DNA from: CAZGVW01 sp964529265
GTDB taxonomy: Bacteria; Planctomycetota; Phycisphaerae; Phycisphaerales; UBA1924
Direction: 5' to 3'
Length of the DNA: 46,230 nt
Assembly (NCBI GenBank): GCA_964529265.1
Contig: CAZGVW010000175.1
Location: forward strand, 1 to 46,230
Shown: piece after piece, positions 1-7,010 of the stretch
Position numbering within the stretch: position 1 is the first letter of the stretch
Layout of the letters: every line of letters starts with the position of its first letter
Program-made: the position numbers and the translations under genes
The notes under the pieces: model-generated
Database searches by the model: none
Told to the model about the DNA's origin: nothing
The model's input: only the letters and a program-made list of their open reading frames with translations

Positions 1-79
1 TTGCAGAGTGTTGAATGTGTTGTTCGATTGATTCGTTGCGGAGCGTCGATGGTCGGCGCTCTGCGGGACAATTGAAAAA

Positions 80-121
80 CCCCGGCCGAGGCTTCCTGTG
101 GAAAGTTGGCCTCAACCGGGG
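80..121 (-). terminator. Terminator-like hairpin read leftward
   Basis: Arms at 80-92 and 109-121 form a 13-bp stem with two G-U wobbles around a 16-base loop. On the minus strand the stem is followed by five T (complement of 75-79), the usual shape of an intrinsic terminator. No minus-strand gene lies to its right, so what it would terminate is unclear. It may simply be a repeat element. Confidence 0.45.
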
Positions 122-142
122 CCCTAATGAAAGGCCAGAGAA

Positions 143-742
143 ATGGCTTCAGGACGTGAGTCTAGCCGCGGGTCGGGGGCGGGGCGCGGTCGGGGTGCCG
201 GGAAGGGTGGAGCGGGGAGTGCGGGGGAGGGCGAGGGGAGGAAGGCGCGGAGTGAGGAGAAGAGTGAAGACACCGACCGCGCGGAGCAGCGGTCGGTGGC
301 AGGATCGGTGGTGAAGAAGGGTGATGAGAGGGGGAAGGAAGACACCGACCGCTCAGAGCAGCGGTCGGTGGCACGGGAGGCGCGAAGCAAGTCGGCGAAG
401 GGGATGCGGACGCGCGTGTTCAGCGCATCGATTCCGCTGTGGATGAGCGCGGAGATTGAGCCGGATGTGCTGCGGATGGGCGTGGGGTCGCACCATCACG
501 GCGGCACGCAGGGGATTGTGATGGCGGCGCTGAGCGTGTACCTGGCGATTCCGGTTGCGGAGCGCGTGGAGGTGGCGCTGCAGGCGCTGCCGGCGATCGG
601 GGAGGAGGCGATGATGCGGGCGCGGCTGGGGCGGCTCTGGCCTGTGCGCTTGGTGAAGACGCTGGGCATGCTGGAGCGGGACGTGCGCGAACATGAGATC
701 GAGACGCTCGAGAGGGCGGTGCGGGAGATGGAGATGGAGTAG
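143..742 (+). CDS. Hypothetical protein with palindromic repeats in its coding sequence
   Basis: A 199-residue protein that I do not recognise. Residues 1 to about 87 are low complexity (Gly, Ala, Arg, Ser, Glu) and contain two copies of the peptide EDTDR-A/S-EQRSVA, encoded by two copies of a DNA palindrome (271-298 and 343-370). The C-terminal part, from the internal Met at 404, looks like a real folded domain: a beta-like start, a short SHHHGG histidine motif, then amphipathic helices ending in a Glu/Arg-rich coiled-coil-like tail. Either ATG (143 or 404) could be the true start. If 404 is right, the palindromes lie in the leader rather than in the protein. No neighbour suggests a role. 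Confidence 0.55.
   Translation: MASGRESSRGSGAGRGRGAGKGGAGSAGEGEGRKARSEEKSEDTDRAEQRSVAGSVVKKGDERGKEDTDRSEQRSVAREARSKSAKGMRTRVFSASIPLWMSAEIEPDVLRMGVGSHHHGGTQGIVMAALSVYLAIPVAERVEVALQALPAIGEEAMMRARLGRLWPVRLVKTLGMLERDVREHEIETLERAVREMEME
271..370 (+). repeat. Two copies of a palindromic REP-like element
   Basis: The 10-bp arms CACCGACCGC and GCGGTCGGTG flank an 8-base loop at 271-298 and again at 343-370, exactly 72 bases apart. The spacing is a multiple of three, so both copies read in the same frame of the hypothetical gene. The loops differ at two bases (GCGGAGCA and TCAGAGCA) while the arms are identical. This pattern fits hairpin conservation rather than peptide conservation. Confidence 0.75.
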
Positions 743-1194
743 GCGATGGGAGTGTGGAATGGCGGCGGGGAAATTCCTTCGCCCCTCCGGCGCGATTGAG
801 GACAAAAGGGGGGCCTGTTTCCACCGGTTCCGTCCGCCTGTCGGCGGACTCCACCGGTGGCTACACCCCGACGCCCCTCCGGGGCTGGGAACGGCCGAAA
901 CCCGTGCGATCGGTCAATCTGATTGAGAGTGACGGGGCTGCGGCGCCGCCGGGGCACATTCAGACGGGGAACGGCAAGCCGTTCGTGCCGATCAGGCGGG
1001 CGGGGCGGGAGGCGGACTGAGGTCGCGGCGAGGTCGGAAGGTCGCGGCGGCGCTCGCATGGGTCGGCGAAGCGCCACCATTGGCACCCGTGGGGAGAAGA
1101 GCCCGTGGGGAAGGTCGGACGCGAGTGGAGGGTCGCGGGCACGGGGGCGGGGGGCCGGGCTCGAATTTGGCTGTCGTCGACCATATTTTCTGTC
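743..1194. other. Gene-free stretch with dispersed hairpin element
   Basis: I see no convincing gene here. Open frames exist on both strands, but they are biased-composition shadows without recognisable domains. The content worth noting is the hairpin cluster at 821-898, described separately, and the promoter of the ArsR operon at the right end. Confidence 0.55.
821..898. repeat. Compound hairpin, partly repeated at 21417-21443
   Basis: The arms 821-828 and 853-860 pair perfectly (8 bp). A symmetric TCC/TCC internal loop follows, then a 7-bp inner stem (832-838 with 843-849) closed by a TGTC tetraloop. A second small hairpin (873-877 with 881-885) follows directly. The last 18 bases (881-898) recur exactly at 21426-21443, where they again follow a C-run/G-run hairpin. 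This looks like a dispersed intergenic repeat family with one full and one partial copy in the window. Confidence 0.65.
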
Positions 1195-1222
1195 TTGACA
1201 AATGTAGTTGTCGGTGTATTCT
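1195..1222 (+). promoter_or_regulatory. Sigma-70-type promoter of the ArsR operon
   Basis: TTGACA at 1195-1200, a 16-base spacer and TATTCT at 1217-1222 give a near-consensus promoter. The start would be near 1229, leaving a leader of about 100 bases before the ArsR-type gene. It stands out because the surrounding DNA is very GC-rich. Confidence 0.7.
1197..1212. promoter_or_regulatory. Operator-like palindrome over the -35 box
   Basis: GACAA (1197-1201) and TTGTC (1208-1212) form a perfect inverted repeat with a 6-base spacer, overlapping the -35 box and the spacer of the promoter. ArsR-family repressors typically bind short inverted repeats over their own promoter. Autorepression by the gene that follows is therefore the obvious inference, though it is untested. 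Confidence 0.5.
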
Positions 1223-1328
1223 GACCTGTGCTGAGGCCGGATTCCGGGATATTCCGGGGAATTCGGAGGGTTTCCCCACCGGGGGGGCTCCGGGTCGCCG
1301 GGGCGGACTTGGGCAGGAGTGATTCGCG

Positions 1329-1991
1329 ATGTCGGCTCTTCCAGTGAGCGCAGTCAAGGTGATTCAGGCGCCGGAGCAGGCGGTGGCGCTGCTGCATCCC
1401 TTGCGGCGACGGATCATGGAGGAGTTGCGGGCGCCGGGGTCGGCGGCGGGGCTTGCGAAGCGGATCGGGCTGGCGCGGCAGAAGGTGAACTACCACTTGA
1501 GGGAACTGGAAGCCGCGGGGCTGCTGGAGGCGGTGGGCGAGCGGCGGAAGGGGAACTGCGTCGAGCGGATCGTGCAGGCGACGGCGTCGCATTATCTGAT
1601 CAGTCCGGAGGCGCTGGGGGACCTGGGGGCGGATCCATCGCAGATCAAGGATCGGTTTTCGTGGGCGTACCTGGTGTCGGTGGCGGCGAAGGCGGTGCGC
1701 GACCTTGCGGTGCTGCGGAAGCGGGCCGACCGGGTGAAGAAGCAGTTGCCCACGTTCACGCTTCAGACGGAGATTCGCTTCGCCTCCGCGGCGGAGTTGA
1801 ACGCGTTCGCGGAGGGGCTGAGCAACGAGGTGGCGCGGCTGGCCGCGAAGCACCACGATGAGAGAGCGCCGGAGGGGCGTCCCTTCACGTTCTTCATCGG
1901 GGCGTATCCAACGATGACGAAGACTGAGGAAGAGGCGGAAGCCGCGGCGCGCGAGGCGGACGCGGCGGGCGCCTCCGGAGGCCCATCATGA
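1329..1991 (+). CDS. ArsR-family winged-helix transcriptional regulator
   Basis: A 220-residue regulator. Residues about 17-85 form a winged helix-turn-helix of the HTH_20/ArsR type: a helix with HPLRRRIMEEL, a recognition segment LAKRIGLARQKVNYHLREL, and a wing with VGERRKGNCVERI. The rest is a helical, probably dimerising region ending in an acidic Ala/Glu-rich tail. It is the first gene of the operon. Its stop overlaps the start of the next gene (ATGA, 1988-1991), which implies coupled translation. ArsR regulators are very often paired with AHSA1/SRPBCC proteins, as here. I see no CxC metal-binding motif, so metal sensing is unlikely. The operator-like palindrome upstream suggests autoregulation. 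Confidence 0.85.
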   Translation: MSALPVSAVKVIQAPEQAVALLHPLRRRIMEELRAPGSAAGLAKRIGLARQKVNYHLRELEAAGLLEAVGERRKGNCVERIVQATASHYLISPEALGDLGADPSQIKDRFSWAYLVSVAAKAVRDLAVLRKRADRVKKQLPTFTLQTEIRFASAAELNAFAEGLSNEVARLAAKHHDERAPEGRPFTFFIGAYPTMTKTEEEAEAAAREADAAGASGGPS

Positions 1992-2848
1992 CCACGACTC
2001 AAGCGAAGAGCGGCACGAACGAGCGTCTGCTGGAGCGGGAGGTTGAGATTCCGGCGCCGGTGGAGACGGTGTGGAAGGCGCTGACGGACGGGCAGGAGTT
2101 GCAGCGGTGGTTCCCAATCAAGGCGGGCGTGAAGCCGGGGAAGGGCGGCTTCGTGATGATGTCGTGGGGCCCGGACATGGAGGCGGAGAATCCGATCGAG
2201 GTATGGGAGCCGAACAAGCATCTGCGCACGGTGTGGCATGCGCCGTCGCCGGTGGATGGGACGTTGACGCCGCTGGCGGTGGATTTCTTCCTGGAGGGGA
2301 AGGGCGGGAGCACGGCGCTGCGCGTGGTGCATCACGGCGTGGGCAAGGAAGCGGCGTGGGACGACATGTACAAGGATTTCGGGAATGGGTGGAGCGCGGA
2401 GCTGCGTGGCCTGCGGCACTACCTGACGCATCATCGCGGGCGGGATCGGGAGACGCTGTGGCTGCTGGCGCCGTCGGGGCTTTCGGTGGATGAGACGTGG
2501 AAGCGGCTGGCGGGGCCGGAGGGCCTGAACCTGAAGGGGGACATGACGAAGAAGCGCGAGGGCGAGCCGTATTCGTTCAAGACCTCGACGGGGGACACGT
2601 TCGAGGGGACGGTGATGTACAGCAACCCGCCGCATGAGTTCGCGGGGACGGTGGCGGCGCTGGAGAACTCGATGCTGAGGGCGGGGGCGTATACGTGCTT
2701 CGGGCACGTGGATGCGATCGTGTGGATCAACTCGTGGAATGCGCCGCGGGCGCTGCTGGACGGGCTGGAGTCGCGGCTGAAGAAGATGCTGGAGCGGGCG
2801 TTTCCGGGCGCGAAGGCCGTGAAGCGGACGGCGGAAGGCGCGGCGTAA
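1988..2848 (+). CDS. SRPBCC (AHSA1/START-like) protein, two domains
   Basis: A 286-residue soluble protein. Residues about 10-145 are a clear AHSA1-type SRPBCC domain, starting EREVEIPAPVETVWKALTDG and containing the IEVWEPNKHLRTVW strand and the final helix GWSAELRGLRHYL. Residues about 150-275 look like a second, diverged copy (LSVDETWKRLAGPEGL, then a strand-rich stretch and a terminal amphipathic helix). The SRPBCC fold has a deep hydrophobic cavity for lipids or other small ligands, and the ligand here is unknown. The start codon overlaps the stop of the ArsR gene. The next gene is a paralogue with the same architecture. Confidence 0.8.
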   Translation: MTTTQAKSGTNERLLEREVEIPAPVETVWKALTDGQELQRWFPIKAGVKPGKGGFVMMSWGPDMEAENPIEVWEPNKHLRTVWHAPSPVDGTLTPLAVDFFLEGKGGSTALRVVHHGVGKEAAWDDMYKDFGNGWSAELRGLRHYLTHHRGRDRETLWLLAPSGLSVDETWKRLAGPEGLNLKGDMTKKREGEPYSFKTSTGDTFEGTVMYSNPPHEFAGTVAALENSMLRAGAYTCFGHVDAIVWINSWNAPRALLDGLESRLKKMLERAFPGAKAVKRTAEGAA

Positions 2849-2913
2849 GGGATTGTTGAAGCAGGTCGGGCGATGGCGCGGGGATTCCGCGCGCAGAAAG
2901 GGACGGACAGGCC

Positions 2914-3810
2914 ATGAGCGCGGCGACACGGAGCATTGATACGAGCATCGAGATTCATGCGCCCGCGAGCGCGGTGTGGGAAGCGATCTCCACCGCGCAG
3001 GGGCTCATGAACTGGTTTCCGCTGGAGGCGAAGGTGACGCCGGGCGTGGGCGGGAAGATCTGGTCGTCGTGGGATGCGGACTTTCAGGGTGAGTGCAGGA
3101 TCGACGTGTGGGAGCCGAACCGGCGGCTGCGCGTGGTGTATCCGCAGTTGTCTCCCTCGGCGGAGGCGACGGCGAACGAGCCGACGGAGGCTGGCGCGCC
3201 GACGAAGTGGGAGCAGCAGAAGGAAGAGGGGAAGGGCGCTGCGCCGCCCCCGGAACTTGCGGCGACGGATTACATCCTGGAATCGCACGGGGGCTCGACG
3301 ACGCTGCGGCTGGTGCATTCGGGCTTCAGTAAGGACGCGGTGTGGGATGAGTTGTTCGATGCGACGAAGCGCGGGTGGTCGTTCGAGTTGCGCGGATTGC
3401 GGCACTACGTCGAGAAGCACAACGGCGTGAAGCGGCGGGTGATCAAATCGAAACTGGTGTTCGATTTCCCGGTCGAGGAGGGGTGGCGGAGGATCATGAG
3501 CGCAGAGGGGCTGCTGAAGCAGGGGCGTTTCGAGCGCACGGAGGAGGGCGCGCCCTTCAGCGTGACGGCGGCGACGGGGGACGAGTTGCAAGGGCGCGTG
3601 CAGGTGCTGACGGCGCCGAAGCAGGTGGCGCTGGTGGTGGAGAACTGGAACAACGGCCTGCTGCGGCTGCACATTGATGAATGGTCGTTCCCGAAGCCGC
3701 GGAAGGACGCGTATCTGTGGATTTCGCTGTTCGGTATGGCGGAATCGGAGCGGCGGGGGATCGAGGAGAGGTGGACGGAGTTGTTTGCGAGGCTGTTCGG
3801 GGCGGGGTGA
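2914..3810 (+). CDS. SRPBCC (AHSA1/START-like) protein, paralogue of the preceding gene
   Basis: A 298-residue protein with the same layout as its neighbour. An N-terminal SRPBCC domain (SIEIHAPASAVWEAISTAQG, then DVWEPNRRLRVVYP and the closing helix RGWSFELRGLRHYVEKH) is followed by a weaker second copy from about residue 170 (FDFPVEEGWRRIMSAEGLL). The first domain carries a charged, Pro/Ala/Glu-rich insertion of about 35 residues (roughly 83-118) that the paralogue lacks; it is probably a disordered loop. The gene follows 65 bases after the previous stop and is likely in the same operon. Tandem duplication is the simplest origin. Confidence 0.8.
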   Translation: MSAATRSIDTSIEIHAPASAVWEAISTAQGLMNWFPLEAKVTPGVGGKIWSSWDADFQGECRIDVWEPNRRLRVVYPQLSPSAEATANEPTEAGAPTKWEQQKEEGKGAAPPPELAATDYILESHGGSTTLRLVHSGFSKDAVWDELFDATKRGWSFELRGLRHYVEKHNGVKRRVIKSKLVFDFPVEEGWRRIMSAEGLLKQGRFERTEEGAPFSVTAATGDELQGRVQVLTAPKQVALVVENWNNGLLRLHIDEWSFPKPRKDAYLWISLFGMAESERRGIEERWTELFARLFGAG

Positions 3811-3937
3811 AGAGACTTGCGCGGGCTGAGTGACTGGGCCCGCTGAAGAGTGAATGACGAAATCGGGCGCTGGAAGACGAGGCGGCGCGTGGCCGCGGGA
3901 TATCGGTGCGCCCGGGAGTTGAAGAAAGGAGCGTGTC

Positions 3938-4543
3938 ATGAAGAGGCTGATGAGCGTGGCGCTGGTGTGCGCGGCGGTGGTGGCGGGGGCGATCGGGAGC
4001 GTGGCGCGATCGGGTGATTCCGCGGCGAAGGGCGAGTGCGCCGCGTCCAAGGCGTGGGCGAAGGCTGAGCGCACACCGGCGCACGAACGGCTCGATGCGC
4101 TGGTCGGGAAGTGGGACGCGGAGGTGCGGTACTGGGTGGGCGAGGGGACGGAGCCGATCGTTTCCAAGGGCGCGGTGACGCGGGAGTGGACGGTGAACCG
4201 GCTGTTCCTGAAGGAGGATGCGACGCACGGGAGCCCATCGGGCGAAACGTTCGGCGGGATTTCGTACTACGGGTTCGATCCGCTGTCGGGCGAATATCAA
4301 TCGACGTGGATGTGCGAACTGGGCGCGGCGATGGCGCACGGCGCGGGGGCGTGGGACGAGGCGACGCGGACGATCACGCTGCGGGGGGTGGAGCAGAATC
4401 CGATCGCGGGGAGGGCGATGCCGTTCCGGTGCGAGATCCGGATCGATGGGCCGCGTCGGCACACGCTGACGATGGTGTATGACCTCGGGAACGGCGCGGA
4501 GCACAAGGCGGTGGAGGTGGTGTACACGCGGCGCGGGGGGTGA
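3938..4543 (+). CDS. DUF1579 domain protein, exported
   Basis: A 201-residue protein with an N-terminal signal-like segment (MKR, then a hydrophobic run of Ala, Val and Gly to about residue 24). Residues about 48-198 match the DUF1579 pattern: ERLDALVGKWDAEVRYW at the start, a central SYYGFDPLSGEYQSTW strand pair, and a final strand ending EVVYTRR. DUF1579 proteins are small beta-barrels of unknown function and are often found beside SRPBCC and ArsR genes. An AAGGAG-type ribosome site precedes the ATG. It lies 127 bases after the second SRPBCC gene and could be the last gene of that operon. Confidence 0.75.
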   Translation: MKRLMSVALVCAAVVAGAIGSVARSGDSAAKGECAASKAWAKAERTPAHERLDALVGKWDAEVRYWVGEGTEPIVSKGAVTREWTVNRLFLKEDATHGSPSGETFGGISYYGFDPLSGEYQSTWMCELGAAMAHGAGAWDEATRTITLRGVEQNPIAGRAMPFRCEIRIDGPRRHTLTMVYDLGNGAEHKAVEVVYTRRGG

Positions 4544-4560
4544 CTTGAAGGGGGAAGACA

Positions 4561-4660
4561 GCGGCTCTGGAGAGCCGCTGCCACCAGAATGCAGAAGGCG
4601 CGGCTCTGGAGAGCCGCGGCCACCAGAATGCAGAAGGCGCGGCTCTGGAGAGCCGCTGCC
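4561..4660. repeat. 39-bp tandem repeat carrying a perfect palindrome, three copies
   Basis: The palindrome GCGGCTCTGGAGAGCCGC occurs at 4561-4578, 4600-4617 and 4639-4656, exactly 39 bases apart. The copies are separated by nearly identical spacers (GCCACCAGAATGCAGAAG core). Each copy can form an 8-bp stem with a GG turn. The array sits between two convergent genes. It could act as a bidirectional transcription or mRNA-decay barrier, but it has no T-tract. Confidence 0.8.
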
Positions 4661-4702
4661 ACCAGGAAGCCGCAGCCACCGGGATGCAATCCATCTGCGC
4701 GC

Positions 4703-5320
4703 TCAGGCCGAGTGCTCGAGGGACTCGGCCTTGGCGCGCGCCTTCATGATCTGCTCGAGCGTGAACCTGCCGCCGCACTCGGGGCAGTTGGCGGAGGTGA
4801 GGCCGCGCATGTCGTAGCCGCAGAGCGGGCAGGGCACGGCCTCGGCGCCGGCAAGCGTGAGGCGGGCGATGCGCTCCTCCGCGGTTTCGCGCCAGATGAA
4901 AACGGTGGCGAGCACCCAGACGATGGGCGGAACGCCGCCGCCGAAGAGGATGGCGATGAACGCGGGGGCGCCGGCGGTGAGCGCGTGAAAGAGCGCGCCG
5001 CAGAAGGCGCCGATGGCGATGGCGACGGGCGCCGTGGCGATGGTCCAGCGAAGGCGCGAGGGGGTCCAGCGGACCATCGGGCGCCAGAGGAAGACCCAGT
5101 AGAGGCCGATGAAGAGGTAGACGACGGCCCACATGGCGACGGCGAACTCGGGGGGCGGCGGCCCGCCCGGACCCGCGGAGGCCAGCAACGCGCCCAGCAG
5201 GAGCAGGACCAGGGCGCCGGTGGCGGGGAGGGCGAGCATGGAGAGGATGAGTCGCGCGACGAGGTGGGTCATGGGGTGCTCAGGAGGAGTTTCGGCGGCG
5301 CCGGGGGGGCGAAGCGTCAT
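4703..5320 (-). CDS. Membrane protein with C-terminal zinc ribbon
   Basis: A 205-residue protein with four or five hydrophobic segments in the first 140 residues (for example LILSMLALPATGALVLLLLG and FAVAMWAVVYLFIGLYWVFL). These are followed by a cytoplasmic zinc ribbon near residues 163-182: CPLCGYDMRGL, then CPECGGRF. This CPxCGYDxRGL ribbon is recurrent in planctomycete membrane proteins of unknown function. The first 16 residues are Pro-rich and not membrane-like, so the second Met (start at 5272, 189 residues) is a plausible alternative start. The gene is convergent with the DUF1579 gene and shares the palindromic repeat array as its 3' flank. Confidence 0.7.
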   Translation of the reverse strand: MTLRPPGAAETPPEHPMTHLVARLILSMLALPATGALVLLLLGALLASAGPGGPPPPEFAVAMWAVVYLFIGLYWVFLWRPMVRWTPSRLRWTIATAPVAIAIGAFCGALFHALTAGAPAFIAILFGGGVPPIVWVLATVFIWRETAEERIARLTLAGAEAVPCPLCGYDMRGLTSANCPECGGRFTLEQIMKARAKAESLEHSA

Positions 5321-5386
5321 TTATTCGGCATGAGGGGCGGCGGGACAGGCTGATTCCGAAAAAGCCGATAGTGTGCGTGCGCCGCC

Positions 5387-6916
5387 ATGCCGTATTCCGA
5401 ACAGCACAGCCAGACACCGTCGCTCACGAAGATCGTCGCCACGCTTGGGCCGGCGACGGACGATGCGAACACGCTCACGCGGCTGATGGAGGCGGGGGCG
5501 AGCGTCTTCCGGCTGAACTTTTCGCACGGCACGCAGGAAGAGCACAAGCGGCGGCTGGACGCGGTGCGGGCGATCGGCGCGGCGCTGGACCGGCCGGTGG
5601 CGGTGATCGGCGACCTGAGCGGGCCGAAGATCCGCGTGGGGCGCGTGCCGGAGGGGGGAATCACGCTGGGGGCGGGGCAGGACATCGAGTTCCGGAGGGA
5701 TGTGGACCTGGCTCGGGGGGGTGAGACGCCGGTGTTTCCATGCACGTACCCCGCGATCGTGCATGAAGTTCAGCCGGGGCACCGAGTTCTGATCAACGAC
5801 GGGGCGATCCGGGCGCTGGCGACCTCGACGGAGGGGGACACGCTGCGCTGCCGCGTGACGGTGGGCGGCCTGGTGACGAGCGGGAAGGGCGTGAACCTGC
5901 CGGACAGCGATATCTCCGCGCCGCCGATCACGGACAAGGACTGGAAGGACGTGGAGTGGGCGGTGGCGCAGGGGCTCGACTACCTGGCGATGTCGTTCGT
6001 GCGCCGGGGCGAGGAGGTGCGCTCGCTGAAGACGGCGCTGACGGCGATGTGCGAGGGGGACAAGTGCGGGGCGACGCTGGAGGATTCGTCGGGGCTGCGG
6101 TTCATTCCGGTGATCGCGAAGATCGAGAAGCCGCAGGCGGTGGAGCGGATCGACGAGATTCTGGACGCGGCGGACGGGATCATGGTGGCGCGCGGGGACC
6201 TGGGCGTGGAGATGGAGCTGGCGCGGGTGCCCGTGATCCAGAAGAAACTCATTGCGCGGGCGCAGGATTTCGGGAAGCCGTGCATCGTCGCGACGCAGAT
6301 GCTGGAGACGATGATCGAGAAGCCGATGCCGACGCGGGCGGAGGCGAGCGACGTGGCGAACGCGATCTTCGACCGCGCGGATGCGGTGATGCTCTCGGGC
6401 GAGACGGCGGTGGGCAGGCACGGGCCGCTGGCGGTGCAGATGATGCGGCGGATTGCGCTGGCGACGGAGGAGCGGCTGCGGGAGCTGCCGCCGGAATCGA
6501 CGCCTTCGGCGCTGCTGCAGGCGAAGCAGCACCGGATGGCGGCGCTGGCGCACGGGGCGTGGCACATCGCGAACGACGTCGGCGCGAAACTCGTCGGCGT
6601 GTGGTCGCAGAACGGCGGGGCGGCGAGGTACCTGAGCCGCGTGGGGCTGCGCGTGCCGATTCTGGCGTTTTCGAGCGATGAGCGCTCGATCCGTCGGATG
6701 GCGCTGCTCTATGGCGTGACGCCGATTCATCCGCACATGATTCCGGAGCACCGGTCGGAGTTCGCGGCGATGGCGGACCGGATCATTCTGGAGCGTGGGT
6801 TCGCCGCGCCGGGGGACGTCGTCGTGCTGCTGGCGGGCAAGCCCTTCGGGAAGCCGGGGGTGGTGAACACGGTGGCGGTGCGGCAGGTTGGGGAGTTTGC
6901 GGGGGGAGTTCGGTAG
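5387..6916 (+). CDS. pyk: Pyruvate kinase
   Basis: A complete 509-residue pyruvate kinase, which transfers phosphate from phosphoenolpyruvate to ADP as the last step of glycolysis. Visible signatures are KIVATLGPA with RLNFSHG at the N-terminus, the GDLSGPKIRVG segment, and the barrel active site IAKIEKPQAVERIDEI with ARGDLGVE (catalytic Lys and metal-binding Glu/Asp). The MLETMIEKPMPTRAEASDVANA segment follows, with the LSGETAVG loop after it. The length is slightly above the usual 470-480, with a normal C-terminal regulatory domain. Enolase, the preceding glycolytic enzyme, lies about 4 kb downstream in a separate unit. Confidence 0.97.
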   Translation: MPYSEQHSQTPSLTKIVATLGPATDDANTLTRLMEAGASVFRLNFSHGTQEEHKRRLDAVRAIGAALDRPVAVIGDLSGPKIRVGRVPEGGITLGAGQDIEFRRDVDLARGGETPVFPCTYPAIVHEVQPGHRVLINDGAIRALATSTEGDTLRCRVTVGGLVTSGKGVNLPDSDISAPPITDKDWKDVEWAVAQGLDYLAMSFVRRGEEVRSLKTALTAMCEGDKCGATLEDSSGLRFIPVIAKIEKPQAVERIDEILDAADGIMVARGDLGVEMELARVPVIQKKLIARAQDFGKPCIVATQMLETMIEKPMPTRAEASDVANAIFDRADAVMLSGETAVGRHGPLAVQMMRRIALATEERLRELPPESTPSALLQAKQHRMAALAHGAWHIANDVGAKLVGVWSQNGGAARYLSRVGLRVPILAFSSDERSIRRMALLYGVTPIHPHMIPEHRSEFAAMADRIILERGFAAPGDVVVLLAGKPFGKPGVVNTVAVRQVGEFAGGVR

Positions 6917-6963
6917 GCGGTAGACGGGGTTTGGCAGCGGACGCATCCGGACGATTCCTTCCC

Positions 6964-7010
6964 GTGTTCCGTATCCGTATTCCGTATTCCGTATTCCCTA
7001 TTCTGTCCCC
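6964..7010 (+). repeat. Heptanucleotide tandem repeat before cinA
   Basis: Three perfect copies of GTATTCC (6977-6997) are flanked by degenerate copies (GTGTTCC, GTATCC, CTATTCT), filling the 46 bases directly in front of the cinA ATG. The tract is lower in GC than its surroundings and occupies the ribosome-binding region; no Shine-Dalgarno sequence is seen. Slippage could change leader spacing. Whether it does is unknown. Confidence 0.7.

Noticed and set aside
271..370. CRISPR array
   Set aside because: There are only two copies, spaced 44 bases apart, with no further repeats and no cas genes. The copies are palindromic elements.
754..1020. An 88-residue open frame in the region before the ArsR operon
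   Set aside because: It is crossed by the hairpin element and has no domain, ribosome site or normal composition.
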